Assembly: GCA_965116195.1 (NCBI GenBank)
Contig: OZ220491.1
Coordinates: forward strand, 310,001 to 374,000
DNA from: Aldehydirespirator sp965116195
GTDB lineage: Bacteria > Actinomycetota > Acidimicrobiia > Acidimicrobiales > Aldehydirespiratoraceae
Direction: 5' to 3'
Length of the DNA: 64,000 nt
The translations under genes were made by a program, and so were the position numbers. The stretch's first letter is position 1. Every line of letters begins with the position of its first letter. The notes under the pieces were generated by a model. The model saw only the letters and a program-made list of their open reading frames with translations. It was not told the DNA's origin and made no database searches. Positions 1-7,826 of the stretch are shown here, one piece after another.

Positions 1-2
1 CT

Positions 3-2594
3 GCTCCAGACATTCTCAGACAGCAGATGGGCCTGGTGCGTGAAGTCCTTGAAACCCTCGCTGTGCCAACGGTGGAAACGGACGGCTATGAGGCCGACGA
101 CATCGTGGCGACCCTGGCCGCCCAAGCCAAGGAACGGGGTGACGACGTGATCATCGTCACCGGTGACCGAGACGCATATCAACTCGTGGAAGACCCGCAT
201 GTGAAGGTGCTCTACAACATGCGGGGCGTGTCGGACTACGCGCTCTACGACGAGGCCGGAATCCGTGAGCGCACCGGTGTGGCACCAACGGACTACGTCG
301 CCTACGCAGCGCTGCGTGGCGACTCCAGTGACAACCTGCCGGGCGTGCGAGGCGTGGGAGACAAAACCGCGGCAAAACTGGTCAATGAGCATCGTGACCT
401 GGACGGCATCTTCTCTTCATTGGCCACACTCACGCCAAGACTGCGCGAGAACTTGGCAGCCGCCGAAGCTCAAGTGCGCAGCAACGCCCAGGTGATGCTG
501 CTGGTACGCGACGTGCCGCTGGGTGTTGGGCTGTCCGATCTGCGGATGGGTGAGATTGACGGCCAAGCCGTGCGCAAACTGTTCGACTTTCTGGAGTTTC
601 GCAGCCTGCATCCTCGTCTGGCCGAAGTATTCGGTGACGTTGTGAGCAACGGCTCCGATGATGCCCGAGAGGTGCTTCAACCAGCAGTGACCGTCTGCGC
701 GTCCGCGGCTGAAGCAACTGAGATGCTCACAAGTCTTGCCAACGGCACGGTTGCCAATGGCACGGTTGCCAACGGCAGGGCTGCCACCTGCACCACTCCG
801 CTGGTCATCGCAACCCCTCAGGCGGGATTACAAGACGGGTTGGCTCTGGCCTTGCAGCCGGGAACCTCCGACGTGGGTTTCGTACCTGCGGAACTGCTGC
901 AGGACCCCGTGGTGCTTGCGGCACTGCGCTTACTGCTGAAACGCCCAGGCGATGTCAGCCTGACCAGCCCCGCCAGCCAAGCCGGTGAAACCAGCAATAC
1001 CGGCGAGGGCCTTGATGCTCAACTGCGACCGCTGGCACTGCATGATGCCAAGACCACGATGCGCGCCCTGCTGGACATGGGCGTGGAGATGCGTGATCCT
1101 CTCATTGACACGATGCTGGCGGCCTACCTGCTTGATCCCGCCGATGGTCGTTATCACCTGGCGGCGGTGACCCAGCGCTACACCGACCTGGAGATCCCCA
1201 CATCTGCCCCCGACGAAGGACGCCTTGACTTTGACGGTGCAGGCAGCAGCGCAGACACAGACACAGACGCAGACACAGGTTCCAACGGCGAATCCGTTGA
1301 GAAAGCCGCCTGGTCTGTGCTTGCTGTGGACCACTTGGTGGCTCCGCTGCAGGAAGCCCTGGCAGCGCAGGGACTCGACCACCTCCACGATGAGGTCGAG
1401 GTGCCCCTGGTAAGAGTGCTGGCCCGCATGGAACACATCGGCATCGGAGTTGACCGACCCGTGCTTCAACGCATCAGCGATGAACTGAGCGAGGAAGCCG
1501 AGGTTCTCAAACAGGCAGTGCTCGCAGATGCCGGACGCCCCATCAACGTCAACTCTCCCAAACAACTCGGTCAGGTGCTCTTTGACGATCTCGGCCTCAC
1601 GCCAACCAAGCGCACCAAAACCGGCTACTCCACTGATGCCCAGTCTTTGGAAAAGCTGCGGGGAGAGCATCCCATCGTGGAGCACTTGTTGGCCTATCGC
1701 GAGGTGGAGAAACTGCGTTCCACCTACGGGTCGGGTCTGCTGTCTGAAGTGGCACCTGACGGACGCATCCACGCCACTTTCAACCAGACAGTGGCGCGCA
1801 CCGGTCGTCTGAGTTCAGATGCACCGAATCTGCACAACATTCCGGTGCGATCAGAGCGGGGTCGGGTATTCCGCACGGCCTTCACCGCCAGAGAAGGCTG
1901 CCGACTGCTGGTGGCCGACTACAACCAGATCGAGTTGCGTTGTATCGCACACCTGGCACACGATCCGGGACTTATCTCGGCCTTTGAGGCAGGCGATGAC
2001 ATTCACACAGCCACAGCGGCCAGGGTGTTCGGGATCGCCCCGAGTGAGGTGGGCGTGGAGGAACGAGCCACTGCCAAGATGGTGTCCTACGGCCTGGCTT
2101 ACGGTATGGAGGCCTACGGGCTCGGGCAGCGGCTCAACATCTCCACCAGCGAAGCAGCCGTGATACTGGATGCCTACTTCATGGCGTTCCCCGAAGTGCG
2201 CCGCTACATGAACGAGACCGTCGAAGAGGCCCGCCGCAAGGGATACACAGAGACGCTGTTCAAGCGGCGCAGGCAGATTCCCGAGTTGGCCAGTTCCAAC
2301 ACACGCATGCGTCAGGCCGGTGAGCGCCAAGCCATGAACGCAGGTATTCAGGGTCTGGCGGCTGACATCTTCAAAGTTGCCCTGGTGCGCCTTGACCGAG
2401 CCCTCGAGGCCGCCGGGCTGGTCTCGCGCATCGTCTTGCAGGTCCACGACGAGATCATCGTTGAGTCCCCTGAAGATGAGATCATCGCGACATCGGATCT
2501 CATCAACTCAGTCATGCGCGGTGCCTTTGAGTTGGTCGTTCCCTTGGAAGTTGACCTCAAGGTGGCACGCCGCTGGAGCGACGCCAAAGGCTGA
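3..2594 (+). CDS. polA: DNA polymerase I (5' end outside window)
   Basis: DNA polymerase I removes RNA primers and fills gaps in replication and excision repair. The gene runs off the left edge: the frame is open from base 3, and the ATG at 27 is internal because the preceding residues (APDILRQQ) continue the 5'-nuclease fold. In order there are the 5'-nuclease with acidic sites (YEADD, GDSSDN) and helix-hairpin-helix (GVRGVGDKTA), a 3'-5' exonuclease-like region without its DxE metal site, and the polymerase with motif A (DYNQIELR), motif B (KMVSYGLAYG) and motif C (VHDE). Motif B has Tyr where E. coli has Phe762; high-GC Gram-positive Pol I enzymes are known to share this, and it lowers discrimination against dideoxynucleotides. 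Short low-complexity stretches (NGTVANGTVANG near 736-775; DTDTDADT near 1252-1275) interrupt the exonuclease-like region. Confidence 0.97.
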   Translation, partial: APDILRQQMGLVREVLETLAVPTVETDGYEADDIVATLAAQAKERGDDVIIVTGDRDAYQLVEDPHVKVLYNMRGVSDYALYDEAGIRERTGVAPTDYVAYAALRGDSSDNLPGVRGVGDKTAAKLVNEHRDLDGIFSSLATLTPRLRENLAAAEAQVRSNAQVMLLVRDVPLGVGLSDLRMGEIDGQAVRKLFDFLEFRSLHPRLAEVFGDVVSNGSDDAREVLQPAVTVCASAAEATEMLTSLANGTVANGTVANGRAATCTTPLVIATPQAGLQDGLALALQPGTSDVGFVPAELLQDPVVLAALRLLLKRPGDVSLTSPASQAGETSNTGEGLDAQLRPLALHDAKTTMRALLDMGVEMRDPLIDTMLAAYLLDPADGRYHLAAVTQRYTDLEIPTSAPDEGRLDFDGAGSSADTDTDADTGSNGESVEKAAWSVLAVDHLVAPLQEALAAQGLDHLHDEVEVPLVRVLARMEHIGIGVDRPVLQRISDELSEEAEVLKQAVLADAGRPINVNSPKQLGQVLFDDLGLTPTKRTKTGYSTDAQSLEKLRGEHPIVEHLLAYREVEKLRSTYGSGLLSEVAPDGRIHATFNQTVARTGRLSSDAPNLHNIPVRSERGRVFRTAFTAREGCRLLVADYNQIELRCIAHLAHDPGLISAFEAGDDIHTATAARVFGIAPSEVGVEERATAKMVSYGLAYGMEAYGLGQRLNISTSEAAVILDAYFMAFPEVRRYMNETVEEARRKGYTETLFKRRRQIPELASSNTRMRQAGERQAMNAGIQGLAADIFKVALVRLDRALEAAGLVSRIVLQVHDEIIVESPEDEIIATSDLINSVMRGAFELVVPLEVDLKVARRWSDAKG

Positions 2595-2605
2595 GGCAGA
2601 ACCGA

Positions 2606-2960
2606 CCACGCACCCCGAGGTAGCACTGGTCGCTGGCAAAGGGTGTGGCGGTCGCTGGCAAAGGGTGTGGCGGTCGCTGGCAAAGGGTGTGGCGGTCGCT
2701 GGCAAAGGGTGTGGCGGTCGCTGGCAAAGGGTGTGGCGGTCGCTGGCAAAGGTGTAGCAGTCGCACGCCCCAGGTTGCACTGGTCGCATCTCCAGGGGTG
2801 AACCGGCCCACGCCAAGATGCACCCACACCAAGACCCCCCATCAGGTGGGCGGCATGAGAACTGGCCACGCCAAGGTTGCACTTGGTTGCGCTCCCCGAG
2901 GTTGCACTGGAAGCACGCCTGAGACTGGACAGTCGCACGCCAAAGGTTGAACCGGCCGTT
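2606..2960. repeat. Intergenic tandem repeats between polA and rpsA (22 bp unit)
   Basis: A 22 bp unit containing CGCTGGCAAAGGGTGTGG is repeated five times without change from 2628 to 2737, with a sixth, slightly decayed copy at 2738-2758. Around it, about six degenerate copies of a second motif (near CACGCC-CGAGGTTGCACTGG) run from 2606 to about 2960; the last resembles the 3' end of polA (ACGCCAAAGGCTGA). Open frames across the array exist only because the unit lacks stops. I see no gene here. Confidence 0.85.
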
Positions 2961-3020
2961 AGGCTCAGCCGTGTTCACACCCATCCACGACCCTGCAACG
3001 AACCCGCCGGAAAGGACCCT

Positions 3021-4424
3021 GTGACCAACACCGCCACTCTTGTACCAGACCGTTTTGTGCCTGCCGACATGGGTACCTTCGCCGAGGACGGCTCATACGT
3101 CCCGCGCAAGATCGTTGAGGACGATCTCGGCGACATTGACATTGACGAGGCATACGACTCGACCATGGTGGTGGTTGAGGACGGTCAGATAGTGCAGGGC
3201 ACTGTCGTGCGGATCGACAAGGAAGAAGTACTGCTTGACATCGGCTACAAGTCCGAAGGCGTGATACCGGCACGCGAACTGAGCATCCGCCATGATGTTG
3301 ACCCTGCCGATGTGGTCACGCTCGGTGAGAAAATCGAGGCACTGGTCATCACTCGTGAGGACAAGGAAGGCCATCTGATCCTCTCCAAAAAGCGCGCCCA
3401 GTACGAGCGCGCCTGGGGCCGCATCGAAGAGATGAAGGAGTCCAACTCCCCGGTGCGCGGCACGGTCATAGAAGTTGTCAAGGGCGGCATCATCGTGGAC
3501 ATCGGACTGCGAGGCTTCCTGCCTGCCTCACTGGTGGAACTGCGCCGGGTGCGCGACCTGCAACCCTATGTGGGACACCAACTTGATGCCATGATTCTTG
3601 AACTGGACCGCAACCGCAACAATGTGGTGCTGAGTCGGCGGGCCTGGTTGGAGGAGGCTCAACGCGAGCAGCGTGAGAAGTTCCTTGATGACCTCAAGCC
3701 GGGTGAGGTACGCAGTGGTGTCGTTTCCTCGGTGGTCAACTTTGGTGCATTCGTGGACCTGGGCGGTATGGACGGCTTGATTCACGTCTCGGAGTTGTCC
3801 TGGAAGCATGTCAATGATCCCAGCACTGTGGTGTCAGCAGGAGATCGCATCAACGTGCAGGTTCTGGAAGTGGATCTGGAACGCGAACGGATCAGCCTGT
3901 CGCTCAAGGCCACCCTGCAAGACCCGTGGCAGGAGTTCGCAACCGGTCACAAGGTTGGAGAGTTGGTATTCGGACGTATCACCAAGCTGGTGCCGTTCGG
4001 GTCGTTTGTGCAGGTGGGTGACGGAATCGAAGGGCTGGTACACATCTCGGAGATGTCAGCGCATCATGTGGATCTGCCCGAGCAGGTTGTCACCCCGGGT
4101 GAAGAGTTGTGGGTGAAGATAATCGATCTTGACCTGCAGCGGCGTCGCATCAGCCTGTCGATCAAGCAAGCTGCTGAGGGCGGTGTCGTGGCCGCCGAGT
4201 ACCAGGAGCATTTCGGCGACCACGCTTATGACGAAGAGGGCAACTACATAGGAACCGGTGGCTCCGAGGGTCAGGCCGCCTGGGAGGACTACTTCTCCCA
4301 TGAACGTGAAGAGCATGAACATGAGGAGCATGGGCATGAAGACCATCAATCTCAGATGCCGGAGATCTCTGAAATGCCTGGGGTTTCTGAGATGACAGAA
4401 GACCCTGAAATACCAGAGCCGTAG
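3021..4424 (+). CDS. rpsA: 30S ribosomal protein S1
   Basis: S1 binds mRNA on the small ribosomal subunit and helps unfold and position it for initiation. I place the start at GTG 3021, preceded by GGAAAGGA at 3009-3016; longer readings run back into the repeat array and are rejected. The 467-residue product has four S1 (OB-fold) repeats, typified by VVRIDKEEVLLDIGYKSEG, VIEVVKGGIIVDIGLRGFLP, VSSVVNFGAFVDLGGMDGLI and ITKLVPFGSFVQVGDGIEGL, the usual number for actinobacterial S1. The C-terminal tail is unusual: a Glu/His-rich run (EREEHEHEEHGHEDH) followed by Glu-Met-Pro repeats, probably disordered and perhaps metal-binding. The gene lies between polA and coaE as in other actinobacteria. Confidence 0.97.
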   Translation: MTNTATLVPDRFVPADMGTFAEDGSYVPRKIVEDDLGDIDIDEAYDSTMVVVEDGQIVQGTVVRIDKEEVLLDIGYKSEGVIPARELSIRHDVDPADVVTLGEKIEALVITREDKEGHLILSKKRAQYERAWGRIEEMKESNSPVRGTVIEVVKGGIIVDIGLRGFLPASLVELRRVRDLQPYVGHQLDAMILELDRNRNNVVLSRRAWLEEAQREQREKFLDDLKPGEVRSGVVSSVVNFGAFVDLGGMDGLIHVSELSWKHVNDPSTVVSAGDRINVQVLEVDLERERISLSLKATLQDPWQEFATGHKVGELVFGRITKLVPFGSFVQVGDGIEGLVHISEMSAHHVDLPEQVVTPGEELWVKIIDLDLQRRRISLSIKQAAEGGVVAAEYQEHFGDHAYDEEGNYIGTGGSEGQAAWEDYFSHEREEHEHEEHGHEDHQSQMPEISEMPGVSEMTEDPEIPEP

Positions 4425-4484
4425 TAATCTGCGCCCATCTGAGATCATCAAGAATCATCGAGCTCATCAACAAGGACGTGAAAA

Positions 4485-5105
4485 CTGCCTGAGATCGGGC
4501 TGACCGGGGGTATCGGTTCGGGCAAGTCAACGGTTGCCGACAGGCTTGTGGCCCTGGGCGCGGTACTCATTGATGCCGATCAGATTGTCCGGGAACTGCA
4601 ACAGCCGGGTACACCGGTGTTTGAGGCAATGCAGCAACGCTGGGGTTCAGCAGTGGTCACAGAGGACGGAAAGCTTGACCGTGCGGCTGTGTCCGAGTTG
4701 GTGTTTCACGACAAGGCCGAACTGGAGGCGCTCAACGCCATCGTTCATCCGGCTGTCGCCACCGAAATGGCCGCGCGCCGGGCGGCCGCATCGGAGCGAG
4801 ACCCTGGCGCGGTCGTGGTGTTGGACATTCCGCTGCTGGTGCGAGCTGATGGTGAACCAATCGCGCAGCGTTACCGAGAACTGGCCGGGATTGTTGTGGT
4901 GGACACATGTACCGATGTTGCCGTGGCACGCCTGGTGGCACAGCGAAATCTCAGTTTTGATGACGCGCGGGCTCGTGTCGCCAGCCAAGCCAGCAGGCAA
5001 GCCCGCCTGGCCGTAGCCGACTTTGTGATCAACAACAATGGAACACCCCGGGATCTGGAGCCACAGATCAACGCCTGCTGGGCCTGGGCACAAACACTGA
5101 ACTGA
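4485..5105 (+). CDS. coaE: Dephospho-CoA kinase, probable CTG start
   Basis: CoaE phosphorylates the ribose 3'-OH of dephospho-CoA, the last step of coenzyme A synthesis. The P-loop (GLTGGIGSGKST) begins within six codons of the N-terminus, followed by the LID/CoA regions (LDIPLL, the Arg-rich end) over 206 codons. No ATG, GTG or TTG precedes the P-loop in frame: a TGA sits at 4479-4481. The only suitable codon is CTG 4485, eight bases after an AAGGA at 4472-4476. An alternative is GTG 4478, which would read VKLPEIGLTGG if one A of the AAAA run at 4481-4484 were absent, so a one-base insertion or sequencing error cannot be excluded. The nearest conventional start (GTG 4548) would delete the P-loop and is not credible. 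Confidence 0.9.
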   Translation: MPEIGLTGGIGSGKSTVADRLVALGAVLIDADQIVRELQQPGTPVFEAMQQRWGSAVVTEDGKLDRAAVSELVFHDKAELEALNAIVHPAVATEMAARRAAASERDPGAVVVLDIPLLVRADGEPIAQRYRELAGIVVVDTCTDVAVARLVAQRNLSFDDARARVASQASRQARLAVADFVINNNGTPRDLEPQINACWAWAQTLN

Positions 5106-5460
5106 GCTGATCACCCCGCTTGATCGGAGCCGGTCCCGTTCAACCGGCGATCAATTGCTCATCCGCTCAACCCCGGCCCGACTGGCGATCAACCCGCTCA
5201 ACATTGGCGGATAGCCGACGCAGGATGTGGCCACTGCTACCTGCCACGCTACCTCAGATGGCTACCTCAGTGCTCAACATTGGCGGATAGCCGACGCAGG
5301 ATGTGGCGCTTATCCCGCTCATCCCGTTCAACAGGTGCCCAACTCCGTTCAACCGCCCACCGGCGTGACCGGCGCAACTGGCCCCTCAATATGATCCGAC
5401 CACCCGGTCATCTCAAGCGGCTGTCAGCCTGTCTGGCTCAAGTGGGTACCATCGCAGGCG
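5106..5460. repeat. coaE-uvrB spacer with duplicated 35 bp segment
   Basis: This 355-base spacer has no credible gene. A 35 bp segment beginning CTCAACATTGGCGGATAGCC occurs exactly twice, at 5197-5231 and 5273-5307, and several shorter GTTCAACC/GCTCAACC motifs surround it. A TACCAT at 5447-5452 lies eight bases before the uvrB ATG and could be a -10 box for a leaderless or short-leader transcript. Confidence 0.7.
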
Positions 5461-7530
5461 ATGCCGACAACCGTTCCCAGCAGCAAACGCCCTTTTGAAG
5501 TGGTCGCACCTTTCAAGCCGGCTGGTGACCAGCCCAAGGCCATTGAGTCGCTGGCAGTCGGAGTGGCCGAGGGACATCGCTTCCAGACGCTGCTCGGGAT
5601 CACCGGATCAGGAAAGAGTGCCACCATCGCCTGGACTATTGAGCAGGCACAGCGACCCACGCTGGTGCTGGCTCCCAACAAGTCCCTCGCGGCTCAGCTT
5701 GCCAACGAACTGCGCGAACTGTTCCCGCACAACCGGGTGGAGTATTTCGTCAGCTATTACGACTACTACCAGCCCGAGGCGTACATGCCCTCCAGTGACA
5801 CCTACATCGAGAAGGACTCCTCGGTCAACGACGAGATCGACCGGTTGCGCCATTCGGCCACAGCTGCGCTGCTGACCCGCCGGGACACCATCGTGGTGGC
5901 ATCGGTGTCAGCGATCTACGGGCTCGGTTCCCCCGAGGAGTACGAGAGTCAGTTGCTGATCCTGCGGACCGGCACCGAACACGATCAACGTTCAATTTTG
6001 CGCCGACTGGTGGACATGCAATACGAGCGCAATGACATGAACCTGGCCCGAGGCAACTTTCGGGTGCGGGGCGACACCATCGAGATCCAGCCCGCCTACG
6101 ACGAGACGGCTGTGCGGGTGGAGTTGTTCGGGGACGAGGTGGAACGCATAACGGTATTCGACCCGCTGACCGGTGAACGGATTGAACTCTGTGATGAGTT
6201 GGTGCTTTTCCCCGCCACCCACTACGCCACACGTGCCGAGACGATACAGGCCGCCATTGTTCGGATCGAGCAGGAACTGGCTCGGCGTCTGTCTCATTTT
6301 GAGGCCGAGGGAAAGCTGCTGGAGGCTCAGCGCCTGCAGATGCGCACCAGCTATGACCTGGAGATGATGGCTGAGCTGGGCTATTGCAACGGCATCGAGA
6401 ACTACTCCGCGCCGATTGACGGGCGAGCGCCGGGAGAGTCGCCCTTCACGCTGCTTGACTACTTTCCGCAGGACTTTTTGATGGTGATTGACGAGTCCCA
6501 TGTGGCGGTGCCGCAGTTGCACGGCCAGTACGAGGGTGACCGCAGTCGCAAGGAGACGCTGATAGAGCACGGCTTCCGACTGCCGTCTGCCGCAGACAAC
6601 CGCCCCTTGCGCTTTGACGAGGTGATGCTGCGGCTCAATCAGGTGATCTTCATGTCGGCGACTCCCGGTTCCTATGAGCTGGAAGTGTCAGAGCAGGTCG
6701 TGGAACAGATTGTGCGGCCCACCGGTCTGGTTGATCCCGAGGTGGTGATCAAGCCCACCAAGGGCCAGATTGACGACCTGCTTGAAGAGATCAAACAGCG
6801 CGCCGACAGCGACCAACGTGTGCTGGTGACGACCCTCACCAAGAAGATGGCCGAGGACTTGACCGATTATCTGCTGGAGCGGGGACTGCGGGTGCGCTAC
6901 CTGCACAGTGAGGTGGACACGCTGCAGCGCATTGAGATACTGCGCGACCTGCGCCTGGGAGAGTTTGACGTGCTGGTGGGTATAAACCTGTTGCGAGAGG
7001 GACTTGATCTGCCCGAGGTGTCGCTGGTGGCGATCCTTGATGCCGACAAGGAGGGGTTTCTGCGCAGTGAAACGTCTTTGATCCAGACCATCGGGCGAGC
7101 GGCTCGCAATGTGGACGGTCAAGTCGTGATGTACGCCGATGTGGTCACGGATTCAATGCACCGGGCCATCTCCGAGACGAGACGCCGCCGCACTTTGCAG
7201 CAGGCCCACAACAAGGCGCACGGCATTGACCCCACCACGATTCGCAAGGCTGTCACGGACATTCTGGCCATGATCCGGCCCGACCGGGACAAAACCACCA
7301 AGCCCGGTGGCGATCTGGGTGGTGAGCGTGACTCGGGACTTGCCGCAGCGCGACGCCGCCGAGACAGGCCTGGTGTCAACGAACTGCCCGACGCAGAGCT
7401 GGAGCGCCTGATCCGCACTCTTGATGAGGAAATGCGCGGAGCCGCGGCCGAACTGCGCTTTGAGTACGCCGCCCGACTGCGCGACGAGATCAAGGAACTG
7501 CGACGGGAACTTCAGGAGATCCGTGGCTGA
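5461..7530 (+). CDS. uvrB: UvrABC system protein B (excision-repair helicase)
   Basis: UvrB is the damage-verifying helicase loaded onto DNA by UvrA; it then recruits UvrC. The 689-residue protein shows Walker A (GITGSGKSAT, about residues 43-52), the beta-hairpin that threads between the strands (YYDYYQPEAYMP), the DEAH-type box DESHV, helicase motifs in the C-terminal RecA fold (GINLLREGLDLPEV; QTIGRAARN) and a C-terminal UVR motif for UvrC binding (EYAARLRDEIKELRRE). ATG 5461 gives a normal N-terminus. The gene is followed by uvrA and uvrC in the same direction, so the whole UvrABC set is encoded here. Confidence 0.98.
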   Translation: MPTTVPSSKRPFEVVAPFKPAGDQPKAIESLAVGVAEGHRFQTLLGITGSGKSATIAWTIEQAQRPTLVLAPNKSLAAQLANELRELFPHNRVEYFVSYYDYYQPEAYMPSSDTYIEKDSSVNDEIDRLRHSATAALLTRRDTIVVASVSAIYGLGSPEEYESQLLILRTGTEHDQRSILRRLVDMQYERNDMNLARGNFRVRGDTIEIQPAYDETAVRVELFGDEVERITVFDPLTGERIELCDELVLFPATHYATRAETIQAAIVRIEQELARRLSHFEAEGKLLEAQRLQMRTSYDLEMMAELGYCNGIENYSAPIDGRAPGESPFTLLDYFPQDFLMVIDESHVAVPQLHGQYEGDRSRKETLIEHGFRLPSAADNRPLRFDEVMLRLNQVIFMSATPGSYELEVSEQVVEQIVRPTGLVDPEVVIKPTKGQIDDLLEEIKQRADSDQRVLVTTLTKKMAEDLTDYLLERGLRVRYLHSEVDTLQRIEILRDLRLGEFDVLVGINLLREGLDLPEVSLVAILDADKEGFLRSETSLIQTIGRAARNVDGQVVMYADVVTDSMHRAISETRRRRTLQQAHNKAHGIDPTTIRKAVTDILAMIRPDRDKTTKPGGDLGGERDSGLAAARRRRDRPGVNELPDAELERLIRTLDEEMRGAAAELRFEYAARLRDEIKELRRELQEIRG

Positions 7531-7627
7531 GGCGAGCTACCAGACCAGAACGCGAACACACTTGATCACGGGACACCGACACAAGAGCACGAGCACAAGT
7601 TGCGCGCGCGAACAGGAACACACAGGA

Positions 7628-7803
7628 ATACCAACTCGAACATTTGTACGTTCTTTGAGCCATCAGGGAACCAGCACGGGGAACCGGGGTTTGTGGGATA
7701 CCAACACGAACATTTGTACGTTCTTTGAGCCGTTGCCGTGCTCATTAAAGCACACCATGTTACCCAAGGATACCAACACGAACATTTGTACGTTCTTTGA
7801 GCC
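7628..7803 (+). promoter_or_regulatory. Three direct repeats, each with a LexA-like (SOS) box, upstream of uvrA
   Basis: A 34 bp repeat occurs at 7628-7661, 7698-7731 and 7770-7803, with one mismatch in the first copy and spacings of 70 and 72 bases. Each copy contains CGAACATTTGTACG (third copy 7779-7792), which matches 12 of 14 positions of the Gram-positive LexA operator form CGAACATATGTTCG. A wider inverted repeat GAAC-N8-GTTC is also present. The third box would lie at about -48 to -35 of uvrA if transcription starts at its GTG. SOS control of uvrA is well known in bacteria; the LexA assignment here is inference from the motif. Confidence 0.5.
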
Positions 7804-7814
7804 TGTCAGGCCGG

Positions 7815-7820
7815 TAGAGT
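7815..7820 (+). promoter_or_regulatory. Candidate -10 box of leaderless uvrA promoter
   Basis: TAGAGT ends six bases before the uvrA GTG at 7827 and there is no Shine-Dalgarno sequence, the arrangement expected of an actinobacterial leaderless transcript. Confidence 0.4.
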
Positions 7821-7826
7821 ACGTCT

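Noticed and set aside
2645..2950. Frames running through the polA-rpsA repeat and an extended rpsA start at 2877.
   Set aside because: They derive from the 22-base repeat lacking stops; GTG 3021 with a good ribosome site gives the proper S1 N-terminus.
7628..7803. Three 34-base repeats with 36- and 38-base spacers resemble a minimal CRISPR array.
   Set aside because: Only three copies, no cas genes, the repeats lie directly in the uvrA promoter region and carry an operator-like motif, and the spacing suits regulatory duplication.
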